A stretch of DNA of 48,848 nucleotides, taken from a virus. The notes beneath the pieces were generated by a model that was not told where the DNA came from, ran no database searches, and worked only from the letters and a program-made list of their open reading frames with translations. This document shows positions 24,950-35,731 of the stretch, piece by piece. The translations under genes were made by a program, and so were the position numbers. The stretch covers positions 1 to 48,848 of IMG/VR virus record IMGVR_UViG_3300044675_006066; one strand, 5' to 3'. The stretch's first letter is position 1, and each line of letters starts with the position of its first letter.

Positions 24950-25471
24950 TTACTTATTAGAAATAAATTCCCACATGGCAATATCGTCAGCGAAAGCTAT
25001 TTGTATCGCCAATTTTTGCTGCTCTGTCAGTGTTGGCTTTTCAGATTCTGGCTCTTCATTAAGTTTTGGAACCGGAGTTTGTAAACCAAGCCAGTTTGCA
25101 CAAGCATCAATTTCATATGGAAAACGAAAATATGTAACGCCATCTACTAATAGTCCCATATCAGATATGGGCCAAAAATGAACATCTGTTTGTAATCTTT
25201 GTAAACCTTCTTCTGGAGTTACCTTTTGTCTAGCACAGGCAGATCGAAAACGCTCAATTGGGTCACGCACAAGACAACATAGCCCATCTGCTGGCTCATC
25301 TACCTCAAGAGGAGAGCCAATATTATTGGTAGTGGCTTTGATGGGATGCCAATTATCACCCGGAATACGCAAATATTCTGGAATAGCTTGCCATATAATG
25401 GCGTAGCTAGCACTGCGTGGAATTAGCGCAAATCTTTTGCTATTAGGTAATGTTATTTTTGCACCTTTCAC
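24950..25471 (-). CDS. Sulfotransferase-like protein
   Basis: 173 residues from a GTG with GGAG 8 nt upstream. Sulfotransferase features: an N-terminal PRSASYAI (about 18-25) in the place of the 5'-phosphosulfate loop, CCLVRDPIERFRSACAR (65-81) that fits the 3'-phosphate-binding motif RDP-x-x-RF-x-S, and a C-terminal stretch KLNEEPESEKPTLTEQQ with DDIAMW near 165 like the end of Sulfotransfer_2 proteins. The enzyme would use PAPS to sulfate a glycan or protein. It is shorter than most members (200-300 residues). It sits between two virion genes, so its target may be a virion or host surface glycan; that is inference. Confidence 0.55.
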   Translation of the reverse strand: MKGAKITLPNSKRFALIPRSASYAIIWQAIPEYLRIPGDNWHPIKATTNNIGSPLEVDEPADGLCCLVRDPIERFRSACARQKVTPEEGLQRLQTDVHFWPISDMGLLVDGVTYFRFPYEIDACANWLGLQTPVPKLNEEPESEKPTLTEQQKLAIQIAFADDIAMWEFISNK

Positions 25472-25485
25472 TGCGTTTTCTCCAT

Positions 25486-26918
<1,433 letters not shown>

Positions 26919-26922
<4 letters not shown>

Positions 26923-29237
26923 GGTAGTGGATTAATATCTGGTGGTAAGTCTGATGAAAGACAAGGTATTGTTGCTAAAGTTTCGTAATTGATAACATCT
27001 TGACAATTTCCATTTGAATCTACTGATGCACAATCTGAGAATGCTGACGTTGGTGTACTTGGGCATCTACTTCCAAATTGTACAATTGGAGTATTACCAT
27101 AAACATTAACAAACTCTGCTAGCATCTGCTCCTGAGTAAGATCGCAACATGAGTCTAATACAATCTCATTTGTGCTAGAGCTTAGATTTGGTACGCACAA
27201 ATTATTTGTTTTAATACATCTTAATGTTTGCTTGCATAATACATAAATCAAATTATCGCACGGTCTGAGAGTTGTAGTCGTGGTGGTGGTTGAGGTGGTC
27301 GTCGTAGGAACTGTTTGTCCCTGAATAATAAGATCTTGTGATCCTCCATTCTGTGGCATACCATTGAGATAAAACCCAATTCTTTGATTCCAAGGTTCGT
27401 AACTAAATGATATTGGATTTAGCGCATTTAATACCGTGGGTGAAGTGGCAAAATAATATCCGGCTTGGTTTGAGAAGTAGTTAACGTATCCCATAAAAAC
27501 AGAACCGTTAAGTGGAAATACAACACTAAGTGAGAATGGCGAAATTGATCCACCGGCAATATTGTTTGTGAAATTTAGAGTATAAGTATAACTTGGTGGT
27601 GGCTCTGTAGTTGTAGTTGTTGTTGATGTTGTGGGTGCTGGCGTAGTACTTGTAGTTGTTGTAGTAGTAGTTGTTGTTGTGCCAATAAAAAATTGAGCAT
27701 ATATTTTATCATCACCGATGCTTTTTTTCTCATCTTTATAGTAAGTAACTACTAAGAATGTTTTTATTGTATCATCTAATGGTATGTCTATTGTTCTTGA
27801 TCCAATACTAGTTGCTGTGCCTGTTAGTTGAGAATCAGAAAATGTAGCATTTGTAACTAGTGGTTTGTATTTTGTTAAGTTCGTATACTCTTGATTGTAT
27901 TGCTGTGTGTGTTGTGTAGCTTTAGCTCCACTGGCACTAACAATCCAAACGGAGGCGTAGTCGCGGCCTTGTTCTGACGCAACTCTCAGATTCCAATTTA
28001 ATAGTCCAGACTTATTAATTTGTAGCCATAGAGCATTAGTATCTCCGTGCTGCCCACCAAGCCATGATATTATCGGGTCATCTGGTGATCCTTCTCCATT
28101 AAGAGAAAAATCTGTAAATGGAGAAATAATGCCATATGGAGTTTGTTGACCCCATAATGTTTGCATATTATTTCCATTAACGTTTAGTCCGCGATAAGAA
28201 AATGCAGGACCAGAACCATCCAGAGGTTTAGAAATTGGTGGATCGCACCTTGCTAGTTCTAGATTGTATGTTTTTTGTATCGTGTTAAATCTTTTGGGGT
28301 TAAACAAATCATCAACAGATACTGTAACGCTATATATTCCAGTTGAACCCGTATTTTCCGTTAGGAATAATTCGTTGTTTTCTAGCAAAAAATAATCTTT
28401 ACTTGGTCCATCCATAGTTACTACGTGTGGCCCACAGTAATCTATAAGATTTACATCTGCAACTTTGAGCTTAATATTTCTAGCTGGAGCAATTGTGGTG
28501 GTGGTTGTAGTAGTTGTTGTGCCTCTAGCGAAAACGTCTGTAAAAGTAAATATAGTAGCATTGGGTTTAGCTGTAGATATTTGTGAGATTGTTCCGTCAT
28601 ATCCAACGGCGAACCCCTTAGAGTTCACAGTGAATTGTTCTGGGATATTGTATGAAATACTATCTTGTTCAATATTTTTTGAGAAAACAATTTTTTCTGG
28701 GTCTGAATATGTTACATAGTCTTCTATTTTAAGTGGAGAAATTTCATGTAATCCAAGTAAGACGTTACTATCAAAAGAAAAAGATCTTTTAGATGGTAAA
28801 GACTGTAAATAATGAAACCATTCTGATATAATAAGGCCCATGCCACCATTTCTCACCTCGTTCAGAATTTGAGACTGTCCAGCGTCTGGCATTTTAGTGC
28901 CACCAAATGGGTTGTAGCTTGGAAGCAATAACATGCATCCGAATTGCCCAAGTCCTCCGGGATAACCGCTAAAACTATACCATCTATTATAAACAGAGGT
29001 GCTATATCCAGCAGAATTCAAAACTTCAGCAACTAAGTTATCAAACAGAGTGTTTTCAGAACTTAGTAGAATAATGCTGTTAGAATTTCTGCGAGAAGAC
29101 CAGTGTGCAGTATTTACAAATAGTCTTCTAAAGGATGCATTATTCAAGTCTTGGTAGTTGATAGCTTTTGTGAAAGCTCCAACCCTACCTCTAGCAGCGC
29201 CAATTTCCCATCCAGCTAAACCTATTGCGTTAGCCAT
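26919..29237 (-). CDS. Large poly-threonine virion protein with N-terminal GATase/ThuA-like domain
   Basis: 772 residues. Residues about 50-190 read like a flavodoxin-fold, glutamine-amidotransferase or ThuA-like domain: SIILLSSENTLFDNLVAEVLNSAG, GCMLLLPSYNPFGGTKMPDAG, ILNEVRNGGMGLIISEWFHYL; the usual nucleophile Cys is not obvious. A cadherin-like or Ig-like beta domain follows (VADVNLIDYCGPHVV, NNELFLTENTGSTGIYSVTV), then Thr-rich linkers near 245, 535, 555 and 660, and a Cys-rich C-terminus (CKQTLRCIKTNNLC, LDSCC, CPSTPTSAFSDC). Probably an extended multi-domain adhesin on the virion. AAGGA precedes the ATG with close spacing. Confidence 0.6.
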
Positions 29238-29246
29238 AACATGTCC

Positions 29247-30005
29247 TTATTTGTCGTAATAAAAATATTCAGTTAAATCTGTTGTTTCCTCTATATTTGG
29301 CCCGCTCCAAGAAAATGTTAAATTGTCGCCACCGGCAGCTTCTCTATGAACAATTCTAATTGGATAAAAAGTATTACCAGTTAAAAGAATTGATGCGCTT
29401 TTTTTAGTGCTGCCTTGGCTACCAGTAACATTATTGTTTAATAGCGCATTAGTTATATTTCTGCCAACATCTATTTCAGCAAGAACCCCAAGCCATATGG
29501 CGCTTCCATCATCACTAGCTGTTGAAAATGTATACGTTCCATTAACTGGTGGTCTAAAATAACCAAAAGCCATAAAACTAAAATAGTCTCCACCGGCATT
29601 ATTATAGCTAATATTTGACAGAACAATACCATTAGATATTGGTAAGCTGATTCCAACATTACCCTCACTTATAGTTAATATAGAATCGCTACTCATATTA
29701 AACTTACCCTTAAGTCCACCTAATACATATAGTGGATTAATAGTTGTGGTAGTAGTTGTGGTAGTCGGTGGGGCTAAAATTATTGGACAAGCTTTGCCAC
29801 TTACTGGAATCACAATAAGATCAAGAAGATCTGGATCGTATGGGGCAAAAGTAGTAGTGTTAGTAGTGGTCGTTGTGGTCGTTGAAGCTTTTTCGTTTGG
29901 TAAATCTAAATATGGCCTAGTTGGAACATCTAGTAGTGGGTCGTGTTTTTTGCCAGCTAATTTTGGCCGCTGGCAATCCTCATTAATAAAGCAGTCTTCG
30001 TTCAT
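29247..30005 (-). CDS. PA14/GLEYA-like adhesin with poly-Thr linkers
   Basis: 252 residues. Short N-terminal segment, two Thr runs (about 42-52 and 81-88), then a domain from about 138 to 250 that matches PA14/GLEYA carbohydrate-binding domains: DYFSFMAFGYFRPPVNGTYTF, SDDGSAIWLG (165-173), NTFYPIRIVHREAAGGDNLTF. In this family the Asp-Asp-Gly segment helps bind calcium and sugar. It would be a receptor-binding protein on the virion. The ATG is 4 nt after the upstream fibre stop with no clear Shine-Dalgarno, so it is translated by coupling. Confidence 0.7.
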   Translation of the reverse strand: MNEDCFINEDCQRPKLAGKKHDPLLDVPTRPYLDLPNEKASTTTTTTTNTTTFAPYDPDLLDLIVIPVSGKACPIILAPPTTTTTTTTINPLYVLGGLKGKFNMSSDSILTISEGNVGISLPISNGIVLSNISYNNAGGDYFSFMAFGYFRPPVNGTYTFSTASDDGSAIWLGVLAEIDVGRNITNALLNNNVTGSQGSTKKSASILLTGNTFYPIRIVHREAAGGDNLTFSWSGPNIEETTDLTEYFYYDK

Positions 30006-30009
30006 ATAA

Positions 30010-33000
30010 CTAACTATTATAGCTTACCCACATTGGTCTATATTCATCATTAACCTTGACAGCAATTACATAATCAGAGCCATTGATCTTTAAGAAAGGA
30101 TCTCTGTTTATAATGGAGATAAATGGATTTTGACCAGCCGGAACAACTTTATCTCTCCAAACGCCACCAACTTTTTCTTTTGGTCTAATTCTACCCGTAG
30201 TTGGAGTGTTTGGATTTTGTGGCGCTGGTATGTTTTCTTGAGCAAAACCCTCAATTATTAAATTGTTGTAGGCATTAAGTAAATTATTAAATGAGTTTGT
30301 GAGAGAAGTTAGTGCGCTAGCTGTTGAAGAACCATTATTACTAAGATTAGCAATATCTTGTAAAAAGCTAGCTGACTCAACAGATGTGGAGTCACTAAAC
30401 CTAATAGCGCCAAGCAGTTTTAAATCTCCGCTGAGTTCAGCGTTTGGTCTTGGTGTTGCTGGATTTTGATAATTAGCACTCTTACTTACTGGATTAGCAT
30501 TGTGGTCTAGCTTTAATAAATCAGACGAGTTGTTTCCCGTAAACTTAAATACCAGTTTATTGTCTGGATAGTTACTTCCACCGCTATCAATTACTTCAAT
30601 AAGATTAGCCTGTACTTTGATGCTCTCGTTTGATGTATTAGTTAAGAATAATTTGCCTTCTGGCATAATCATATTTTTAGTTATTAAATTGCCAGACATT
30701 AGAATATTATTGTCTGATCCAAGCACAAAGTTATTGCTGCTTCCAGAAGGATAGGTGCTTAATAAATTATTCCCAATGACTATATTATTAGATCCATTTT
30801 TGATAGATCTAGCAGAGTTATAACCAAGTATAACATTATTACTTCCAGTTGTAATGCCGCTTCCAGCATTATAGCCAATAGCCGTGTTATTATTTCCACC
30901 AGCAACATATGATAAAGCCCTATAGCCCAAGGCGGTATTATTTGTTGACATTGCCAAGCTGGCTTTGTTGTTTGGCGAGAATCTGCCACCAAGAGTGTTG
31001 CCAGAATTATCAGCTAACAATGGCTTGTCTAGATTTTGACCTAAAAGATCTATAGAATTCATTACAATTTCGAAAATGTTACCGCTTGCATCAACGAAAT
31101 TTAATGACGAGACTTGTGAAGTATCTGATTTTGCTTTTGTGAACACTTGTGCGTAATTAGCATAACCAGAAGGTATACCAGAGCAGTGATATAAACTCAC
31201 TACAGCTTCATGATTGTCTTTGTCTCCAACTGTTAACATTGCGTGTGGAGTACCAGAATTAAAAATACTAGCGCGTCCATTATCCATAGCTTTTACAAAA
31301 CTAATTTTATTTTCATCGCTATAGATGTTTATGTTAAATATCCCACTATTATTGAGATATTCTAACTCTGTGCCATATTTTAAGCAATTTTCTTTGCTAA
31401 GTAATTGTAGAGCAGAAACTGTTGAACCTTGGTTTTCTGCGGTGGCTCTTATTATTGCGTTTCCAGTGCTTCTTATATTGAAAATAGTATCTGGAAGCAT
31501 GTTGTCAGAATATCCAAAATTACTTATTCCAACAAAACCGTCTGCTGCGTCTTGAAGCAATGTGAAGGATCGTTTGGCATATGATGAATTGTTGTATGAT
31601 TTAATAACAAATCTACTTGGGTTTTGTCCCACTTGCTCATTGAAAAACACTGGCTGTGTAAGTTGAGAGTCTGAAATATATGAGGTTTCAAAGCCAGTTA
31701 ATTTTTCTTTATCAGTTTCTTGATCAATGGTTTTTGTTTTAACATTTGATAGAAACCTGTGGTTAATATTTACGCCAGATGCTGGGCTTGCGAATGTGAT
31801 AGTGTATTTGTCTTGTTCTCCAGAATTGGCTATGAAGTTTACATTGCCGATGCCAGCTAGATTGCTGCGTAGATTGTGTTCATTTGTTGAATAGGTCTTG
31901 CCGCTGGCGATGAAATAACCAAGTCCATCGTTATATGTTACTGCCGCAATAACATCACTACTTATAATTCTATCTGTTCTAACGTGACAGCCAGAGTTAG
32001 TATGAATACTAACATTTGAATTCCAATAAGAGCGTGAGTACGGGTTGTCTACTGATAGGTTTTTTAATGCTGAGTCTTGAGAGTGAAAAGTAAACTCATA
32101 AGTTCTTTCATAATCAACACCACGCGATCTAACGTTAAATCCAGCGCCATTTAGTTCTTCATCAACTAGATATCCAACAGGCAAAACGTTTTCTTCATTT
32201 GGATTGTAGTAATCGTATAGCCCTTTTGGTCCACCGCCATCAATAGTATTAATATGGCCACTAGATGCTAGGTGTACTGTTTTGTGTAGATAGTGAGCTT
32301 GTTCTACCGCCTCAAATCGTGTAAATCTACCAACGCCACTAACATATAAATTATCTACATAGGCATTTAACCAGCGTTTATCAAAGTCGCCCAAATTAAA
32401 AGCACTAGATACTTTAGGCTTTACGTGTCCGCTGGCATCTATTCTGCCGTCAACGTCTAACTTACCACCAACATTAAGATAGCTACCGAAATCGGCGTGT
32501 CCAGTGGCTACTAAATTACCACTAACGTCCGTATCTCCACCTATAGATGCTGGACCGCCAATTACGGTTTTATTACTTATTAGAAACCTATTCCCAGCAT
32601 TGTCATAAGTAATGTAATTACTATTTGGGAACGATAGGGTTTGTGATAAGTAAATATTGCGCCATCTATAAGTTCCGTGACCTATATCAAAAGATTGAAG
32701 AGAGTCAGACGGATGAAAGTGACCACTAATTTGAAGAGTGGCACCTTCATGGAGTCCAGAAACTGCGATACCAACTCTAAGGTTTCCAGAGGACATATCT
32801 CCTTGAATGAGAGGAACCAATCCTATCCCATCTGGATTACCGCATAGATAAGTTTCGTCAATCGGGTGAGAGGCAATAAACAATCTATTATTGGTATCTC
32901 TATTAACATAGTAACCAGCACCATGTCCTATAGCTATATTAAAATTACCAATCTTGTTATTGTGAAGACTATAGCTTCCAATACCAATATTACCAAAGCC

Positions 33001-33387
33001 ATTGGTATTACCAGCTAGAGAATGATAACCAAGAGCGGCATTATCTTCGCCGTAGATATTACAACTTAGAGCATAAGAACCTATTGCAGTATTTTTTGAT
33101 CCTTGATAGTTGGAATTTAATGCAGAAAATCCAAAAGCTGAATTGTCTACAGAAAAGTATCCATCTAAGCCAAGTTTTTGTAGAGTAAGATCGCCCGCTC
33201 GGGTAGATCTTACATCTATCGTATCAAAGTTTTTTGCTCTAAGATTCTGTGAACCAGTTAGTAAATGAACTGAGTCAATTATATCTAACAGGTTATGTCT
33301 AATATCATGTGGCGAAATTTGGCCAGTTGAATTATCTGATATCTCTCTAGCTATATTTTCTACCAGTTGTGGCTTTGATAGAATCAT
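30010..33387 (-). CDS. Long tail fibre with beta-roll repeats
   Basis: 1125 residues. The N-terminal 45 residues (LVENIAREISDNSTGQISPHDIRHNLLDII, read in two parts) are the docking domain shared with the 317-aa protein at 17822-18775. Residues about 60-145 and again about 820-890 hold N-x-AIG-x-x-AL-x-x-N-type repeats of YadA-like heads. Between them are GHL/GKLDVDGRIDASGHVKP-type shaft segments and a long beta-rich region. The C-terminus (about 1040-1125) has a short coiled coil (ASALTSLTNSFNNLLNAYNNL) and a terminal domain. It opens the adsorption cluster after a small structural gene. Confidence 0.75.
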   Translation of the reverse strand: MILSKPQLVENIAREISDNSTGQISPHDIRHNLLDIIDSVHLLTGSQNLRAKNFDTIDVRSTRAGDLTLQKLGLDGYFSVDNSAFGFSALNSNYQGSKNTAIGSYALSCNIYGEDNAALGYHSLAGNTNGFGNIGIGSYSLHNNKIGNFNIAIGHGAGYYVNRDTNNRLFIASHPIDETYLCGNPDGIGLVPLIQGDMSSGNLRVGIAVSGLHEGATLQISGHFHPSDSLQSFDIGHGTYRWRNIYLSQTLSFPNSNYITYDNAGNRFLISNKTVIGGPASIGGDTDVSGNLVATGHADFGSYLNVGGKLDVDGRIDASGHVKPKVSSAFNLGDFDKRWLNAYVDNLYVSGVGRFTRFEAVEQAHYLHKTVHLASSGHINTIDGGGPKGLYDYYNPNEENVLPVGYLVDEELNGAGFNVRSRGVDYERTYEFTFHSQDSALKNLSVDNPYSRSYWNSNVSIHTNSGCHVRTDRIISSDVIAAVTYNDGLGYFIASGKTYSTNEHNLRSNLAGIGNVNFIANSGEQDKYTITFASPASGVNINHRFLSNVKTKTIDQETDKEKLTGFETSYISDSQLTQPVFFNEQVGQNPSRFVIKSYNNSSYAKRSFTLLQDAADGFVGISNFGYSDNMLPDTIFNIRSTGNAIIRATAENQGSTVSALQLLSKENCLKYGTELEYLNNSGIFNINIYSDENKISFVKAMDNGRASIFNSGTPHAMLTVGDKDNHEAVVSLYHCSGIPSGYANYAQVFTKAKSDTSQVSSLNFVDASGNIFEIVMNSIDLLGQNLDKPLLADNSGNTLGGRFSPNNKASLAMSTNNTALGYRALSYVAGGNNNTAIGYNAGSGITTGSNNVILGYNSARSIKNGSNNIVIGNNLLSTYPSGSSNNFVLGSDNNILMSGNLITKNMIMPEGKLFLTNTSNESIKVQANLIEVIDSGGSNYPDNKLVFKFTGNNSSDLLKLDHNANPVSKSANYQNPATPRPNAELSGDLKLLGAIRFSDSTSVESASFLQDIANLSNNGSSTASALTSLTNSFNNLLNAYNNLIIEGFAQENIPAPQNPNTPTTGRIRPKEKVGGVWRDKVVPAGQNPFISIINRDPFLKINGSDYVIAVKVNDEYRPMWVSYNS

Positions 33388-33401
33388 TTTTTAGAACTTT
33401 C

Positions 33402-34085
33402 TTACTTGAGGCTAATTTCAAGTGACTTAGGATCAAACTTGATATTGTCGCCAGTGTAGATATATCTTGGATTTTTAAGAGCCGCATACATTAACACATT
33501 GCCTTGACCAGCAACTGAACTGTCTAATACAGCAACTCCAGAAACCCAACCCCAATCAGAAAGGGCGGTATCAAACACTATTTGGTTTTGGTTCTTAATA
33601 AAGCCGTTTCCATCATACTGTACATATCCCGGATTTGTTGCACTGCCAGAAACAGCAATAGCTCTAGGCGCATAAAAATTTACATTTGGAAATGTTTTTG
33701 GAAAAGTGTAGGTATTAGAATTTCCATTATTATCCGCCGCTTCAGCTACGGATTTAGATAAATAGATAGGATAAAAATATCCACTATTGCCAACCTCTTG
33801 ACTGTACACTTGAAATACTGTAGTATTATCCACGCCAACAGAAAACCATGTAGTGTCACCAACACCAGAGGGCGCTCCAAGATCTCTTCTTGAATAACCG
33901 GTGGTGACGTTTGTGGCACCTCTGGCAACGCCAGTAGGTAATTCTGGAAGAGTAGCGCCAGTATTTGAATCTAACGCAACGCTACTAGTGAGAGCTATAG
34001 CTATAGAAGAAGGCTTTACGAACTGCTCACTTCTAAAGATATGATTCAATATTTTTGCTTCAAGGTAGTCCGATATTGCGGCCAT
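33402..34085 (-). CDS. Conserved virion structural protein (fibre-associated)
   Basis: 227 residues. The opening MAAISDYLEAKILNHIFRSE, then KPSSIAIALTSSVALDSNTGA, LPELPTGVAR and TGYSRRDLG form a block I recognise from small structural or fibre proteins of several long-tailed environmental phages; exact role is not known. It is the first gene after the capsid terminator and has its own GTGTATAT motif 45 nt upstream and a strong AGGAG Shine-Dalgarno, so it starts the adsorption transcription unit. Confidence 0.6.
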   Translation of the reverse strand: MAAISDYLEAKILNHIFRSEQFVKPSSIAIALTSSVALDSNTGATLPELPTGVARGATNVTTGYSRRDLGAPSGVGDTTWFSVGVDNTTVFQVYSQEVGNSGYFYPIYLSKSVAEAADNNGNSNTYTFPKTFPNVNFYAPRAIAVSGSATNPGYVQYDGNGFIKNQNQIVFDTALSDWGWVSGVAVLDSSVAGQGNVLMYAALKNPRYIYTGDNIKFDPKSLEISLK

Positions 34086-34129
34086 ATTTGTCTCCTGAAA
34101 AATGAGTCCTGAACTTACAATCTATTGGT

Positions 34130-34137
34130 ATATACAC
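34130..34137 (-). promoter_or_regulatory. Late-promoter-like octamer variant after capsid terminator
   Basis: Minus-strand GTGTATAT followed by ACCAAT. Differs from the other copies in the last base. It begins directly after the T-tract of the capsid terminator and lies 45 nt before the ATG at 34085. Confidence 0.4.
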
Positions 34138-34138
34138 G

Positions 34139-34171
34139 AAAAAGCCACCCCCAAGTAAACGAGGGTGGCTT
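34139..34171 (-). terminator. Intrinsic terminator after the major capsid gene
   Basis: Minus-strand AAGCCACCC (34171-34163) and GGGTGGCTT (34150-34142) form a 9-bp perfect stem with a 12-nt loop, followed by TTTTT. It lies about 33 nt past the capsid stop. A perfect 16-nt palindrome GCTTAATCGATTAAGC (34168-34183) overlaps its 5' arm. Confidence 0.85.
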
Positions 34172-34203
34172 AATCGATTAAGCTAATTAGATAGCTTTTA
34201 CAA

Positions 34204-35211
34204 TTAGAATGAGCCTAGGATCACTCTGCGGTTGTCTAGAACACCAAAGCCAAGCTCTGCAAAGCCGTAGTAACCGGCGCGCTGCTGACGATGAAGAGTG
34301 GGGTCTTCAAACACCTGTAGCTGCTCCTTAACTGGCATAACAAAACTGTCTCTTGTGGAGAGGTCAAGACCAACGACGAGTTCAAGGTCGCTAGCTTGCA
34401 CTGTACCACCAAGTTCGTTCACGAAGAACGACTGATATTCTTGACCTTCGCCTAGTTCATCTAGGTCACGTAGATTCACACCGAAGATACGTGTGATTGG
34501 AGCGCCGCCTGTTGCAGCGGTATAGATCTCACGACGAGTTGTTTCGTCAACTTGATCAAAACCCCAGTTACGAATATCTTCTAGAGCTTCTGGTGACACG
34601 TAGATGTCTGTTAGACGGCCACGGCCAAGTGAAGCGGAGTTACCACCACTATTACGACGCATGACAGTTTGCATTAGCGAAACTAGTCTCTTGCTGAATA
34701 GACCGGCAGTTGCATCACCGTCATAGACGAGGATATTGCGGTCAACGCCAGCGGCGAGAAGAGTGTGCCAACCGTCATCGTTCATCTTCTTGGTAAAACC
34801 AGCTTCCATCACCTGCATTGCGCGAGCAACGATATCCCATCTGGCTTCGCGGGCATAGCGAAGAAGATAGTCAACCGATGAAGCGATTGAGTAGGTGGGG
34901 ATCATCACGTAGTCGCCTTCCACACTTCGCTCTGGAATTCTACCGTGGCCGGGGTTGGTGTAAGCGACATGCTCACCTTCAAGGCCGGGAGAAACTAGGT
35001 CGAGTGGGAATTCGGTTGTTGAACCGGCTTCCACGTTGATGGTTTCGAAAATGTCACCAAGAATGTTACCAACTAGAACGCCCTTACGAAGAGGAAGCTC
35101 TAGAGCCTTGGCAAACTCACGTTGAGCAGCCGCAGCTACATTGATATCAGCATCCCCTGACTTGCGTAGGAGACTGATAAATTCGTCACTAGGTCTTTTG
35201 TTTTCTGGCAT
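34204..35211 (-). CDS. Major capsid protein (HK97-fold)
   Basis: 335 residues. Position after protease/scaffold and decoration genes, length and content identify it: an N-terminal helix (ADINVAAAAQREFAKAL), VGNILGDIFETINVEAG and LDLVSPGLEGEHVAYTNPG in the E-loop/N-arm zone, a long spine-type helix (VDYLLRYAREARWDIVARAMQVMEAGF), and a C-terminal P/A-domain ending GFAELGFGVLDNRRVILGSF. Third codon positions are visibly richer in G/C than in neighbouring genes, as expected for translation selection on the most abundant virion protein. Strong AAGGAG Shine-Dalgarno; an intrinsic terminator follows. A cleavage site for the phage protease cannot be fixed by eye. Confidence 0.88.
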   Translation of the reverse strand: MPENKRPSDEFISLLRKSGDADINVAAAAQREFAKALELPLRKGVLVGNILGDIFETINVEAGSTTEFPLDLVSPGLEGEHVAYTNPGHGRIPERSVEGDYVMIPTYSIASSVDYLLRYAREARWDIVARAMQVMEAGFTKKMNDDGWHTLLAAGVDRNILVYDGDATAGLFSKRLVSLMQTVMRRNSGGNSASLGRGRLTDIYVSPEALEDIRNWGFDQVDETTRREIYTAATGGAPITRIFGVNLRDLDELGEGQEYQSFFVNELGGTVQASDLELVVGLDLSTRDSFVMPVKEQLQVFEDPTLHRQQRAGYYGFAELGFGVLDNRRVILGSF

Positions 35212-35241
35212 GTTTAATTCTCCTTTTAGAATTTACTTAGT

Positions 35242-35712
35242 TCAGGGTAGGTTGACTTCTACTTTAGCATAACCGTCAGCATCCTTACTTGTAAGGAAGC
35301 GACCGACTTGTAGCACACCAGAGCTACCGGGAGAGTCGGGACGGAGATTACCAGCGTTTACATGACAAGCATAAGCTGCATCACCGGCAACTGGAGTGCC
35401 TGTAATGTTATTAGTAACAACGTACCCCTTACGGAGAACAGTCACCTTGCCACCCTTTTGCACTTCATCCTTATGCTGGTTAAGATGGGTGCGAGTAAGA
35501 TCCTTGTTAACAACGTCGTTAAGAAGAACGCCTACTGGGCGACTAGCTGCTGTTACGGCTGCATACTTCACAAGGTTGACACCTTGATCCATTGCTGCGC
35601 CAGAGCCAGCCGTAGTATCATGTACAACGACGCCACCGCGAGTAGCAGTACCGGCATTGTAAAAGAAACTAATATCTGTCTGAAATTCATATCTATCTGA
35701 TTTTAGGGCCAT
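35242..35712 (-). CDS. Capsid decoration (head stabilisation) protein
   Basis: 156 residues, beta-rich: FFYNAGTATRGGVVVHDTTAG, ASRPVGVLLNDVV, GGKVTVLRKGYVVTNNITG and a C-terminal DADGYAKVEVNLP. This pattern matches small head decoration proteins (lambda gpD/DUF2190-like beta-tulip proteins) that sit between protease/scaffold and capsid genes. It should bind the capsid after expansion. Strong AAGGAG Shine-Dalgarno 8 nt upstream. Confidence 0.75.
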   Translation of the reverse strand: MALKSDRYEFQTDISFFYNAGTATRGGVVVHDTTAGSGAAMDQGVNLVKYAAVTAASRPVGVLLNDVVNKDLTRTHLNQHKDEVQKGGKVTVLRKGYVVTNNITGTPVAGDAAYACHVNAGNLRPDSPGSSGVLQVGRFLTSKDADGYAKVEVNLP

Positions 35713-35731
35713 AATTATTTCTCCTTGTAAA

